Shown here in pieces: positions 56,591-64,000 of a DNA stretch of 64,000 nt (position 1 is the stretch's first letter; every line of letters begins with the position of its first letter). The position numbers and the translations under genes are program-made. The notes beneath the pieces are model-generated. The model did no database searches. It was not told the origin of the DNA and saw nothing but the letters and a program-made list of their open reading frames with translations. Source of the stretch: an uncultured SAR86 cluster bacterium (GTDB lineage: Bacteria; Pseudomonadota; Gammaproteobacteria; Magnimaribacterales; D2472); contig CACJML010000001.1 of NCBI GenBank assembly GCA_902594515.1, positions 272,977-336,976 on the forward strand, written 5' to 3'.

Positions 56591-56876
56591 TTTTATTATC
56601 CTTTTATCCTTAATTTTTTTAGTAATAAATAGTTTTTCAATATTTATTGGTGATGATGGAAGAAAGCTAAATAACGAACTCAAATCAGAGCTTAGTACTT
56701 ATAAAAATGAAAGAGATTTGATCTTTGATATGAACGAAACCTTAGAGGAGGAAATTATTTCAATTCAAATGAGCGATTCATTTGTAGAAAGTTATGCAAG
56801 GGAAAAACTTGATCTTGTTAAACCAGATGAAGTTCTTATCGAAATAGACGTAACAAAAGATAATCCCAATGAGTAA
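56568..56876 (+). CDS. ftsB: Cell division protein FtsB
   Basis: Small bitopic divisome protein, partner of FtsL and FtsQ. The 102 residues consist of an N-terminal membrane helix (about 5-25), a coiled coil (about 32-70) and the conserved YAREKLDLVKPDEVLIEI segment that FtsB/DivIC proteins carry after the coil. It lies between eno and ispD, the gammaproteobacterial ftsB position. Start inside eno; the in-frame ATG at 56574 is an alternative. Overlaps ispDF by 8 bp. Confidence 0.92.
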   Translation: MQMKYFFNFIILLSLIFLVINSFSIFIGDDGRKLNNELKSELSTYKNERDLIFDMNETLEEEIISIQMSDSFVESYAREKLDLVKPDEVLIEIDVTKDNPNE

Positions 56877-58008
56877 AATCTATTTCATTGTTCCTGCAGC
56901 AGGTTTGGGTAATCGCTTTGATAGCAATCTTCCCAAGCAGTATTCAAGAGTTGGCCACGAATCAGTCATTGAGCGAACAGTTAATCGATTATCTCTTACA
57001 GATCCAGAAAAGATTATTATTCCAATCTCTGCTAAAGACGAGTTATTTGCATCTCAGTCTTTTTCACATCCTGATTTAATTATTAAGGCTTCAGGGGGAC
57101 CATCGAGGCAAGTCTCGGTCCTAAATGCTCTAAATGAAATCAAGTTTTCTGATGACGATATAATCATAGTTCATGACGTCGTAAGGCCATTTTTTGAGAT
57201 TGACTGGCTAAATAATCTTATTAATGATTTTCAAACAAGTAATGGTGATGGGTTAATCCCAGTGCTGGAATTTAATGACTCCATCAGAGATAGTTCAAAC
57301 GAATTTAAACCAATGGATAGAAAAAGTTTGGTTCAAGTTCAAACTCCTCAAATATTTAATGCAAAAGTACTTCATGAATCACTGACGATTGCTGAAAAAG
57401 AGGGCTTGAAATATTCTGATGAATCTCAGGCAGTTGAGAATGCAGGTTTTAAGATTTCTTTTTCTAAAGGCTTGCCTAAAAACATCAAAATAACCACACC
57501 CGATGATCTATATTCTTTATCAGCACATGATGTATTCGTTGGAAGAGGTATAGACTTTCACAGGTATGCTATCAAAGAGAATTCAATTCTTAAATTGGCA
57601 GGAGTAGAAATACCTTCTGATTATCAGATTATCGCTCATTCTGATGGAGATATTATTTTGCATGCATTAGCTGACGCGATATTAGGAGCTGGAGGATTCA
57701 GGGATATAGGCCATTATTTTTCAGATAAGAGTCCTGAAAACTTAAATTTAAATAGCAAAAAAATTATTGAAAAGACGATGAATCTGATTTCGAAAAAACA
57801 ACTTAAACTAAATAATGTTGATGTAACGATTGTAGCTCAAAAGCCTAATTTATCCAGTTACATAAGCGAAATGGAATTTTCGTTATCATCAATCTTAGAC
57901 ATTTCTTCGGATCGTATAAGCTTAAAAGCTACCACAACTGAAGGGATGGGTGAGATTGGAGAGGAAAATGGCTTAGCTGTCTATGCCTTAGCTACACTTA
58001 ATAATTAA
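56869..58008 (+). CDS. ispDF: Bifunctional IspD-IspF fusion (MEP pathway)
   Basis: Two MEP-pathway enzymes in one 379-residue chain. Residues 1 to about 220 are IspD, MEP cytidylyltransferase: the CTP loop VPAAGLGNRFDSNLPKQY (8-25), the VHDVVRPFF block (101-109) and VQVQTPQIF (155-163). Residues about 222-379 are IspF, MECDP synthase: GRGIDFHRY with metal ligands D229 and H231, HSDGDIILHALADAILGA with H265, and the C-terminal KATTTEGMGEIGEENGLAVYA. IspE, the step between, is encoded at 768-1598. Most gammaproteobacteria keep ispD and ispF separate. It is followed directly by surE. Confidence 0.96.
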   Translation: MSKIYFIVPAAGLGNRFDSNLPKQYSRVGHESVIERTVNRLSLTDPEKIIIPISAKDELFASQSFSHPDLIIKASGGPSRQVSVLNALNEIKFSDDDIIIVHDVVRPFFEIDWLNNLINDFQTSNGDGLIPVLEFNDSIRDSSNEFKPMDRKSLVQVQTPQIFNAKVLHESLTIAEKEGLKYSDESQAVENAGFKISFSKGLPKNIKITTPDDLYSLSAHDVFVGRGIDFHRYAIKENSILKLAGVEIPSDYQIIAHSDGDIILHALADAILGAGGFRDIGHYFSDKSPENLNLNSKKIIEKTMNLISKKQLKLNNVDVTIVAQKPNLSSYISEMEFSLSSILDISSDRISLKATTTEGMGEIGEENGLAVYALATLNN

Positions 58009-58746
58009 ATGAGCATTTTAGTGACAAATGATGATGGCTTTGAAGCAATTGGTATTCAGGCGCTGTTAGCGTCTACAAAGACCCTAGATCCAATAATGGT
58101 TGCGCCAAAACAAAATTGTAGTGGCATGAGTGCTGCAATAAGCCTTCGAAAAGAAGTAAAAGTTAAACAATTAAATTTGAAGGAGTTTGTGGTCACAGGC
58201 ACTCCTGCAGATTGCTCTTATTTTGGTCTATATGGAATGAACGAAAATAACATTGAGCAAGTTATCTCTGGAATTAATTTGGGAGCAAATTTAGGAACTG
58301 ATGTCTTTTATTCTGGGACTGTCGGCGCAGCTATAGCTGGTATTAATTTAAAATATGCTCCTGTTGCGATATCGGTTTGTTCATTTTCCCCTAGAGATAT
58401 TAGTTTTATTGCCGATAAAGCATTTGAGCTTATTCAGAAATTTAGATCCATTTCACTTCAGCAGAATTCATTAATAAACATCAACTTTCCAGATATTTTG
58501 AGACAAGATTACAAAGGTGAGCTCTATACAAAGCTTGCTAGAAGAGGGGCCCCAGAAGCTCCTAATATAATAAGTAAAAACGATCAACTAAGCTTTACTT
58601 TCAGTGCTTCAGGAGATTTTATCGACGGTCAAACTGATACAGATATGCAAGCCATAGAAAATGGTTACGTATCTGTTTCAATACTTAACTATGACATTAG
58701 CAATGCTAACGATCTTTTGGGTAGAGAAATAAGTCATGGAAGCTAA
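58009..58746 (+). CDS. surE: 5'/3'-nucleotidase SurE
   Basis: Metal-dependent nucleoside monophosphate phosphatase of stress/stationary phase. The 245 residues begin MSILVTNDDGFEAIGIQAL with the metal-binding Asp pair (D8, D9), followed by APKQNCSGMSAAIS, VTGTPADCSYFGL and SGINLGANLGTDVFYSGTVGAA. Starts at the base after the ispDF stop; overlaps pcm by 11 bp. truD, usually between ispF and surE, is missing. Confidence 0.96.
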   Translation: MSILVTNDDGFEAIGIQALLASTKTLDPIMVAPKQNCSGMSAAISLRKEVKVKQLNLKEFVVTGTPADCSYFGLYGMNENNIEQVISGINLGANLGTDVFYSGTVGAAIAGINLKYAPVAISVCSFSPRDISFIADKAFELIQKFRSISLQQNSLININFPDILRQDYKGELYTKLARRGAPEAPNIISKNDQLSFTFSASGDFIDGQTDTDMQAIENGYVSVSILNYDISNANDLLGREISHGS

Positions 58747-59413
58747 ATCTGGATTTACATTTAAGCGAGTAAGGGAGCAAATGGTTGAAATGCTTCTTGA
58801 GATGGGAATCAAAGATTTTAGAGTTTTGGATGCAATGAGTCAGATTGCTCGTCATCAATTTCTTGATGAGGCCTTTTGGTCAAGAGCATATGAAAATAGA
58901 TCTTTAACTATTGGGTATAAGCAAACAATTTCTCAACCATATATTGTCGCAAGAATGACCGAATTGTTAATTGAAAAAGCCAGTGGAAGGGGAAAAATTT
59001 TTAAAAAGATAATTGATATTGGTTCTGGCTCAGGCTATCAAAGTGCAATACTTTCATTTTTTGCAGAAGAAGTAATTGGTATTGAGAGAATAAAGCCACT
59101 AGCTTCAAAAAGCAGATCAACTCTTTTAAATTTAGGAATAAAAAATGTCTCAATTATAAATGGAGATGGTTATGTGCTTGATGGTCTAAAAAACGTTGAT
59201 GGAATAATATGTGCAGCAGCACCACCAGAAATACCCGAAGATCTTATCAAGCTGTTAAAAAAAGATGCAAGACTAATTTTACCAGTAGGCTTTAAAGATA
59301 TGCAGAAACTCATTTGTATTGAAAAACAAAATAAAAATTCATATGAAAAATTTGAAGTGGAAGATGTAGCTTTTGTTCCAATGCTTGGAGGAATCAGCAG
59401 AAATGGTGATTAA
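58736..59413 (+). CDS. pcm: Protein-L-isoaspartate O-methyltransferase
   Basis: Repairs isoaspartyl damage in proteins using SAM. The 225 residues include VLDAMSQIARHQFLDEAFW, the typical ISQPYIVARMTELL segment and the SAM-binding motif IIDIGSGSGYQSAIL (about 97-111), then GDGYVLDGLKNVDGIICAAAPPEIP. Order surE-pcm is conserved. The next gene starts 8 bp downstream. Confidence 0.95.
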   Translation: MEAKSGFTFKRVREQMVEMLLEMGIKDFRVLDAMSQIARHQFLDEAFWSRAYENRSLTIGYKQTISQPYIVARMTELLIEKASGRGKIFKKIIDIGSGSGYQSAILSFFAEEVIGIERIKPLASKSRSTLLNLGIKNVSIINGDGYVLDGLKNVDGIICAAAPPEIPEDLIKLLKKDARLILPVGFKDMQKLICIEKQNKNSYEKFEVEDVAFVPMLGGISRNGD

Positions 59414-59421
59414 TTTTAAAA

Positions 59422-60141
59422 ATGAAAAATAAATTAAGGTACTCATTGGCTGGATTTTGCATGGGTATTGCGGAGTTAATTCCAGGTATCTCTGGAGCTA
59501 CCATTGCATTGCTCTTTGGCATTTATAAAAATTTAATATCTATCCTTTCAAATATTAAGTTATCAAAAAAAATATTTTCAAAAGAATATTTTGTAAATGA
59601 TCTTCAGATTTCACTAATGGTATTTCTTATTTTCTCGATGATTGCAGCAATCTTATTATTTTCAAATCTTATTCACTATCTGATCGAAAGTCATTCTTCT
59701 GAGTTTTTTAAAATTTTGTCTGTAATTATGGTTTTAGTTTCCTTAAGAATATTCTTGTTTCATCCTGTTTCTGAAAGATCCCTTCAAAGATTGTTATTTG
59801 TAATTGCTGGTGGCTTGATTGGTTACCTCTTATCTCTTTTTTCTGTAAATTTTGAGGAATTTATATTTTTTCTTTTTATAGGAGGCTTTATAGCATTTAC
59901 TTTTTTTATAATTCCAGGAATATCAGGAAGTGCAATTTTATTAAGTATTGGATTGTATGAGACAGTGATTACATCTATAGCAACATTCGAGGTCTTAAAT
60001 TTACTAGTATTTGGTTTGGGTTGTGCTGCCTCATTAATTTTAATGCCAAAGTTAATTAAAAAAATTTATGAACAAAACAGTCTAGCTATGGATACTTTTT
60101 TTGCAGGTTTAATTCTTATTTCTGGAATTTTTTTGTGGTAA
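59422..60141 (+). CDS. DUF368 polyprenyl-phosphate transporter-like membrane protein
   Basis: DUF368 (PopT-type) proteins were recently assigned to flipping undecaprenyl phosphate back to the cytoplasmic side. The 239 residues are highly hydrophobic, with about eight helices, and contain the paired family motifs GIAELIPGISGATIALLFGIY (about 15-35) and FFIIPGISGSAILLSIGLYE, the repeated PGISG pattern being diagnostic. It lies between pcm and the nlpD-like gene and overlaps the latter by 7 bp. In this window it would recycle the carrier used by MraY and MurG; that link is inference. Confidence 0.88.
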   Translation: MKNKLRYSLAGFCMGIAELIPGISGATIALLFGIYKNLISILSNIKLSKKIFSKEYFVNDLQISLMVFLIFSMIAAILLFSNLIHYLIESHSSEFFKILSVIMVLVSLRIFLFHPVSERSLQRLLFVIAGGLIGYLLSLFSVNFEEFIFFLFIGGFIAFTFFIIPGISGSAILLSIGLYETVITSIATFEVLNLLVFGLGCAASLILMPKLIKKIYEQNSLAMDTFFAGLILISGIFLW

Positions 60142-60743
60142 AGATTTTACTAATAGTTTTAATGATAAGCTCATGTTCAACAATTAGTAATTTTTATGAA
60201 AAAACATTCACTGAGCCTAAAGAAATTTATCTAGTAAAAAAGGGTGAAAATCTTTATTTAATATCTAGAAAACTTAACATAGATATTTTTAATTTGATTG
60301 AAATCAATAACCTAAAGAGTCCCTATAAAATCTTTCCCAATCAATCATTAAAACTACCTGATCGTAAAGCTCAAGATCCCTCTTCAAAAATCAAATTCGT
60401 TAACAAACCTGTCAATCTAAATACATATAAGGAGGAGGCAAGGAATTGGATTACTTTTTATGCATCTGAAGGGACCACAGTATTTTCAGCAGATGCAGGC
60501 GAAGTTATTATTTCGGGCCCTGATATTCCCGGCTATGGAAATATGATAATCATTAAGCATTCAAAGGGCATATTAAGTGTTTACGCACACTTGAATAAAT
60601 CATTAGTCTCCAAAGGGGATACCGTGACATCAAATCAACCTATTGCAAGTGTTGGTAAGTCAGAGAGTTCAGTCTCCATGCTTAAATTTCAACTTCGTAA
60701 AGGTGATTCGTCTATTTCGACCAAAGACTATAAATTTTTGTAG
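60135..60743 (+). CDS. nlpD: NlpD-like LysM/M23-domain lipoprotein (degenerate LytM)
   Basis: NlpD activates the amidase AmiC at the septum in E. coli. The 202-residue frame starts at GTG 60135 and gives a lipoprotein signal (VLMISSCS, Cys near 14). A LysM domain follows (about 30-76, YLVKKGENLYLISRKLNIDIF), then a LytM/M23 fold (about 100-200, GTTVFSADAGEVIISG and GYGNMIIIKHSKGILSVYAHL). Most of the metal-binding His/Asp set is absent, as in NlpD and EnvC, which act as activators and not as hydrolases. It is shorter than E. coli NlpD (379). rpoS, its usual downstream neighbour, is missing. Confidence 0.85.
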   Translation: MVKILLIVLMISSCSTISNFYEKTFTEPKEIYLVKKGENLYLISRKLNIDIFNLIEINNLKSPYKIFPNQSLKLPDRKAQDPSSKIKFVNKPVNLNTYKEEARNWITFYASEGTTVFSADAGEVIISGPDIPGYGNMIIIKHSKGILSVYAHLNKSLVSKGDTVTSNQPIASVGKSESSVSMLKFQLRKGDSSISTKDYKFL

Positions 60744-61067
60744 TTATCTTTCTAAAAGATGTTTTTTTTCTTTTACCTCTTCAAACTCCTCGCATTCAGG
60801 GAGGGGGGTCTTTTGTTCGGTAATATTTGGCCAAACTTCAGATAATTCGGCATTAATCTCAATAAATTCGATTTGATCATCGGGAAGCTCATCTTCTGAG
60901 AAGATTGCATCAACAGGACATTCGGGCTCACATAAAGCACAATCGATACATTCATCAGGATGTATAACAAGAAAGTTTGGACCTTCATAAAAACAGTCAA
61001 CAGGACATACCTCGACACAGTCTGTATGTTTACATTTAATGCATGATTCAGTAACTATAAAAGCCAT
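60744..61067 (-). CDS. fdxA: Seven-iron ferredoxin FdxA
   Basis: Small electron carrier with [3Fe-4S] and [4Fe-4S] clusters. The 107 residues show [18 protein letters not shown] (about 9-26) and [17 protein letters not shown] (about 40-56), the Azotobacter-type FdxA pattern, and a normal-length acidic C-terminal half. In Pseudomonas fdxA lies between rpoS and mutS; here it sits between nlpD and recA. Its coding end abuts the nlpD stop with no gap. Confidence 0.95.
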   Translation of the reverse strand: MAFIVTESCIKCKHTDCVEVCPVDCFYEGPNFLVIHPDECIDCALCEPECPVDAIFSEDELPDDQIEFIEINAELSEVWPNITEQKTPLPECEEFEEVKEKKHLLER

Positions 61068-61118
61068 TAAAAGAATTCTAACAACCTCTTATAATCAAGT
61101 CAGTATTAATTTTTTTTA

Positions 61119-61146
61119 TTTACTTTTCTTTATTTTTTTATATACT
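61119..61146 (+). promoter_or_regulatory. Putative recA promoter
   Basis: TTTACT (61119-61124) and TATACT (61141-61146) with 16 bp between, upstream of recA. The -10 is overlapped by the SOS box at 61143-61162, so a bound LexA would block the polymerase. Confidence 0.5.
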
Positions 61147-61162
61147 GTATAAATATACAGTA
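61143..61162 (+). promoter_or_regulatory. LexA-binding SOS box upstream of recA
   Basis: TACTGTATAAATATACAGTA matches the E. coli-type LexA consensus CTGT-N8-ACAG with full dyad symmetry in both arms, 13 bp before the recA ATG and overlapping the proposed -10. It implies a LexA regulator of the gammaproteobacterial type elsewhere in the genome. Confidence 0.93.
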
Positions 61163-61175
61163 AACGGAGAAAATC

Positions 61176-62180
61176 ATGTCAGATAAAACCAAAAATTTAA
61201 ATGAAGCCTTGTCTCAAATAGAAAAGCAGTTTGGTAAAGGCGCTGTTATGAAAATGGGAGATAGAGAAAATACTGATATACCATCAGTATCAACTGGTTC
61301 TCTTGGCTTAGATATAGCCCTTGGAATTGGTGGACTTCCTAAGGGTAGAGTTATAGAGATTTTTGGTCCTGAGTCTTCTGGTAAAACAACCCTCACACTT
61401 CAGGCCATTGCTGAATGTCAAAAAGAGGGTGGTACTGCAGCATTTATAGATGCAGAGCATGCACTTGATCCATCTTACGCTGAAAAGTTAGGTGTTAATG
61501 TTGATGAACTACTTTTATCCCAACCTGATACTGGAGAGCAAGCTTTAGAGATTACTGACATGCTTGTTAAATCAAACAGCGTCGATCTTATTGTTGTAGA
61601 TTCAGTTGCTGCTTTAACTCCCAGAGCAGAAATTGAAGGAGAGATGGGTGATCATCATGTTGGCTTACAGGCTCGTTTAATGTCGCAGGCTTTAAGAAAG
61701 ATCACAGGTAATATTCAACGATCAAACGCGATGGTTATTTTCATTAATCAAATCAGGATGAAGATTGGTGTCATGTTTGGTAATCCTGAAACCACAACTG
61801 GTGGAAATGCTCTTAAATTTTATTCTTCAGTCAGGCTTGATATCAGAAGAATAGGATCTGTTAAAGAAGGTGATGAGGTTATTGGTAACGAAACAAGAGT
61901 CAAAGTTGTAAAAAATAAAGTCTCACCTCCATTTAAGCAAGCTGAATTTCAAATCATGTATGGCCAAGGAATAAATGTTGAAGGAGAGATTCTTGAATAT
62001 GGACAAAAGCTTGGGCTTGTTGAAAAAGCAGGTGCTTGGTATAGCCATAATGGAGAAAAGATAGGACAAGGAAAGGTTAATGCTAGTAATTTCTTAAAAG
62101 AAAATTCAAAGATTAAAAATAGTCTGCTTAAAGAAATAAGAAATTCTTACATTAATATTAAAAACAAATCTAAAAAATAA
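61176..62180 (+). CDS. recA: Recombinase RecA
   Basis: Strand-exchange ATPase and LexA co-protease. The 334 residues include [16 protein letters not shown], Walker [15 protein letters not shown] (about 64-77), [14 protein letters not shown], Walker [23 protein letters not shown], the [10 protein letters not shown] and [26 protein letters not shown] blocks, and a C-terminal domain with [14 protein letters not shown]. The acidic C-terminal tail of E. coli RecA (353) is missing; it ends in Lys residues. A clear Shine-Dalgarno (CGGAG) and an SOS box precede it. recX does not follow. Confidence 0.98.
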   Translation: MSDKTKNLNEALSQIEKQFGKGAVMKMGDRENTDIPSVSTGSLGLDIALGIGGLPKGRVIEIFGPESSGKTTLTLQAIAECQKEGGTAAFIDAEHALDPSYAEKLGVNVDELLLSQPDTGEQALEITDMLVKSNSVDLIVVDSVAALTPRAEIEGEMGDHHVGLQARLMSQALRKITGNIQRSNAMVIFINQIRMKIGVMFGNPETTTGGNALKFYSSVRLDIRRIGSVKEGDEVIGNETRVKVVKNKVSPPFKQAEFQIMYGQGINVEGEILEYGQKLGLVEKAGAWYSHNGEKIGQGKVNASNFLKENSKIKNSLLKEIRNSYINIKNKSKK

Positions 62181-62199
62181 AGCTTGTTTATAAGCTTTA
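62178..62199 (+). terminator. Possible hairpin at recA end
   Basis: TAAAGCTT (62178-62185) pairs with AAGCTTTA (62192-62199) across a 6-nt loop; the first arm includes the recA stop codon. The following AAATTGTTT is only loosely T-rich, so terminator function is unsure. Confidence 0.35.
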
Positions 62200-62239
62200 A
62201 AATTGTTTAACATAGTCTTTCATTAAGTAGAGGAAAGAA

Positions 62240-63418
62240 ATGTCAAATAATGCATACATTGTCTCAGCAGTCAGGACAGCTGGGGGTAAGAAAAATGGCC
62301 GTTTGTCAGCATGGCATCCAGCTGATCTTGGAGCTAAGGTTTTAGATGAGTTAGTTTATAGGTCTGGGATTAAACCAGAATTAATTGATGATGTTATTTT
62401 TGGTTGTGTTGACCAAGTTGGTGCACAGTCAGGTAACGTAGCCAGGAATGCAATTTTATCTTCCTCTTTGCCAGAGTCAGTTCCAGGTACTTCTGTTGAC
62501 CGTCAGTGCGGGTCATCACAGCAAGCAATTCACTTCGCAATACAAGCAGTAATGTCTGGGACACAAGATGTTGTTGTTGGTGGTGGCGTTGAAGTTATGT
62601 CTATAGTTCCAATTGGAGCAAGCATTAAAGATGGTTATGAGGCAGGTCACGGACTTCCTTTTGATTCTGATGGCATTAAAGAGAATTATCCAGGAGTATT
62701 CTTTTCTCAATTCACTGGTGCAGAGTTAGTTGCAAAAAAATGGAATCTTTCAAGAGAAACATTAGATCGCTTTGCCCTCTCAAGTCATGAAAAAGCAATT
62801 GCTGCTACTGAGGGTGGATATTTTGAAAAAGAAATCTTGCCCGTAGCTGGAAAGAATGCAGAAAATAATAATGAAATGTTACTTCATGATGAGGGCATAA
62901 GATTTGATGCAAGTTTTGAAGCATTATCAGGGTTAAATCCAATAACTGAAGATGGTGTGATTACTGCTGGAAATGCAAGTCAAATTACTGATGGTGCTGC
63001 TGCAGTTTTGGTATGCAATGATGCTGGGCTTAAAAAAGTAAAAGCAGATCCTATGGTTAAAGTAAAAGCAATTAGTGTTGTAGGAGATGATCCAATTTAC
63101 ATGCTAACCGGACCTATTCCAGCCACTCATAAGGTCCTAAATGCTGCAAAAATGAAAATTGATGAAATAGGTTTATATGAAGTTAATGAGGCTTTTGCAC
63201 CTGTTCCACTAGCTTGGGAGATTGAAGTTGGTGCTGATCAAGAAAAGCTCAATGTTAATGGTGGTGCAATGGCACTAGGGCATCCTTTAGGTGCGACAGG
63301 TGCCAAGCTTATGACAACTCTTATTTATGAGATGCACAGAAGAGATGTTAAGTATGGATTGCAAGCAATTTGTGAAGGTGGCGGAACTGCAAATGCTACG
63401 ATTCTTGAAAAAATTTAG
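62240..63418 (+). CDS. Acetyl-CoA acyltransferase (thiolase)
   Basis: Thiolytic cleavage or Claisen condensation of acyl-CoA. The 392 residues have the nucleophile Cys in SVDRQCGSSQQAIHFA (about residue 92), the VNEAFAPVPLAWE block, the general base His in NGGAMALGHPLGATGA (about 349) and the second catalytic Cys in AICEGGGTANA (about 381). Probably fatty-acid beta-oxidation or a related pathway; no FadB partner is adjacent. AGAGGAAAG precedes ATG 62240. The coding end overlaps convergent proS by 23 bp. Confidence 0.92.
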   Translation: MSNNAYIVSAVRTAGGKKNGRLSAWHPADLGAKVLDELVYRSGIKPELIDDVIFGCVDQVGAQSGNVARNAILSSSLPESVPGTSVDRQCGSSQQAIHFAIQAVMSGTQDVVVGGGVEVMSIVPIGASIKDGYEAGHGLPFDSDGIKENYPGVFFSQFTGAELVAKKWNLSRETLDRFALSSHEKAIAATEGGYFEKEILPVAGKNAENNNEMLLHDEGIRFDASFEALSGLNPITEDGVITAGNASQITDGAAAVLVCNDAGLKKVKADPMVKVKAISVVGDDPIYMLTGPIPATHKVLNAAKMKIDEIGLYEVNEAFAPVPLAWEIEVGADQEKLNVNGGAMALGHPLGATGAKLMTTLIYEMHRRDVKYGLQAICEGGGTANATILEKI

Positions 63419-64000
63419 CTATATACCCGTTTAATTCTTCAGGCTTAATGAGGTCCTTGGTACCTCTTCTAGGGGATACCTCAATGAGGCCATCATTTTT
63501 TAGAGATTTACCTATTATGATATTGAGTGGAATTCCAATCAGTTCTGAGTCTTTAATCTTTTTTCCAAATCGCTCATCCCTATCATCTAACATTACTCGA
63601 AAATCACTTTTTTCAATTTCATTGTAAAACTTAATCGCTGATCCATCTAAGTTATCTGTAAGATCAATAACATTTATTTGGATTGGCGCCAGACCCTTTG
63701 GCCATGCGATACCAAACTCATCATTATTCTGCTCTATTGACGCTGCGACCATTCTTGAAATTCCAATTCCATAGCAGCCCATATATGGATTAACCTCATT
63801 TGAGTTCGCATCCTGAAGACTCAATTTCATTGACTCTGAATATACCTGACCTAATTGGAAGATATGTCCAACCTCAATACCTTTAATTAGTTGAATTTTC
63901 CCACCTTCCGGAAATTCTTGACCCACTAATGAGGACGGATCTTGATCTTTCTCAAGAAGAAGTTCCGAGTTAATTGCGATTTCTGAACTATCTGAAACAG
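63396..64000 (-). CDS. proS: Prolyl-tRNA synthetase, partial at right edge (C-terminal part)
   Basis: Charges tRNA-Pro. The minus-strand frame enters from the right edge and ends with TAG at 63396-63398, leaving about 201 C-terminal residues. Visible: the SDSSEIAIN segment, class II motif 3 region with IEVGHIFQLGQVYSESMKLS and GCYGIGISRMVAASIEQNNDE, then IAWPKGLAPIQINVI and the anticodon-binding domain with VMLDDRDERFGKKIKDSELIGIP. This matches bacterial-type (E. coli-like) ProRS. Its last 23 bp overlap the end of the convergent thiolase gene. Confidence 0.95.
   Translation of the reverse strand, partial: VSDSSEIAINSELLLEKDQDPSSLVGQEFPEGGKIQLIKGIEVGHIFQLGQVYSESMKLSLQDANSNEVNPYMGCYGIGISRMVAASIEQNNDEFGIAWPKGLAPIQINVIDLTDNLDGSAIKFYNEIEKSDFRVMLDDRDERFGKKIKDSELIGIPLNIIIGKSLKNDGLIEVSPRRGTKDLIKPEELNGYIAKFFQES

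Overview
The window is a gene-dense, AT-rich (by eye roughly one third G+C) piece of a bacterial chromosome. Gene content and order point to a gammaproteobacterium: lolB/ispE/tRNA-Gln/prs divergent from hemA-prfA-prmC-moeB; mreBCD followed by a YhdP-like gene; kdsD-lptA-lptB-rpoN beside mlaC-bolA-murA; degS/zapE-rplM-rpsI-petABC-sspA; lpoA/rsmI-rnpB-mraZ followed by the division and cell-wall (dcw) cluster; rpsF-rpsR-rplI-dnaB-alr; pyrG-kdsA-eno-ftsB-ispDF-surE-pcm-nlpD; fdxA/recA. Very short intergenic gaps, many start/stop overlaps, shortened accessory proteins and missing members of normally conserved clusters suggest a streamlined genome, as in free-living marine lineages such as SAR86. 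The lineage assignment is inference.

Layout. 1-12.2 kb: prs (cut by the left edge), tRNA-Gln, ispE and lolB on the minus strand; hemA-prfA-prmC-moeB-like plus a GH84 glycosidase on the plus strand; an acyl-CoA ligase/MaoC pair; then gatCAB on the minus strand. 12.3-17 kb: mreBCD and a YhdP/AsmA-like gene. 17-21.7 kb (minus): mgtE, rpoN, lptB, lptA, kdsD. 21.7-29.9 kb: mlaC, bolA/ibaG, murA, a DegS-like protease (minus), zapE, rplM-rpsI, petABC and sspA. 29.9-32.3 kb: a short lpoA (minus), rsmI, the RNase P RNA gene and a MraZ operator array. 32.3-48 kb: a complete dcw cluster in which ftsZ sits second, between mraZ and rsmH, instead of after ftsA. 48-52.8 kb: rpsF-rpsR-rplI-dnaB-alr and a diiron ferritin-like protein. 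52.8-60.7 kb: pyrG-kdsA-eno-ftsB-ispDF-surE-pcm-DUF368-nlpD. 60.7-64 kb: fdxA (minus), SOS-boxed recA, a thiolase, and the 3' part of proS (minus, cut by the right edge).

Most genes serve envelope growth and division: peptidoglycan precursor synthesis and polymerisation, MreBCD, LPS KDO supply and transport, undecaprenyl phosphate and isoprenoid supply, and lipoprotein and lipid trafficking. The rest serve translation, replication/repair and respiration. I see no phage, insertion sequence, CRISPR array, toxin-antitoxin or defence island. The points of interest are rearrangements and losses inside conserved clusters (ftsZ moved; kdsC/lptC, mlaFED, rpoS, mutS, sspB and murI not at their usual places), a cytoplasmic-looking GH84 enzyme, a four-unit 10-bp MraZ box array, a hairpin leader before rpsF, and unusual residues in FtsI and MurE. 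I do not see a clearly new multi-gene system.
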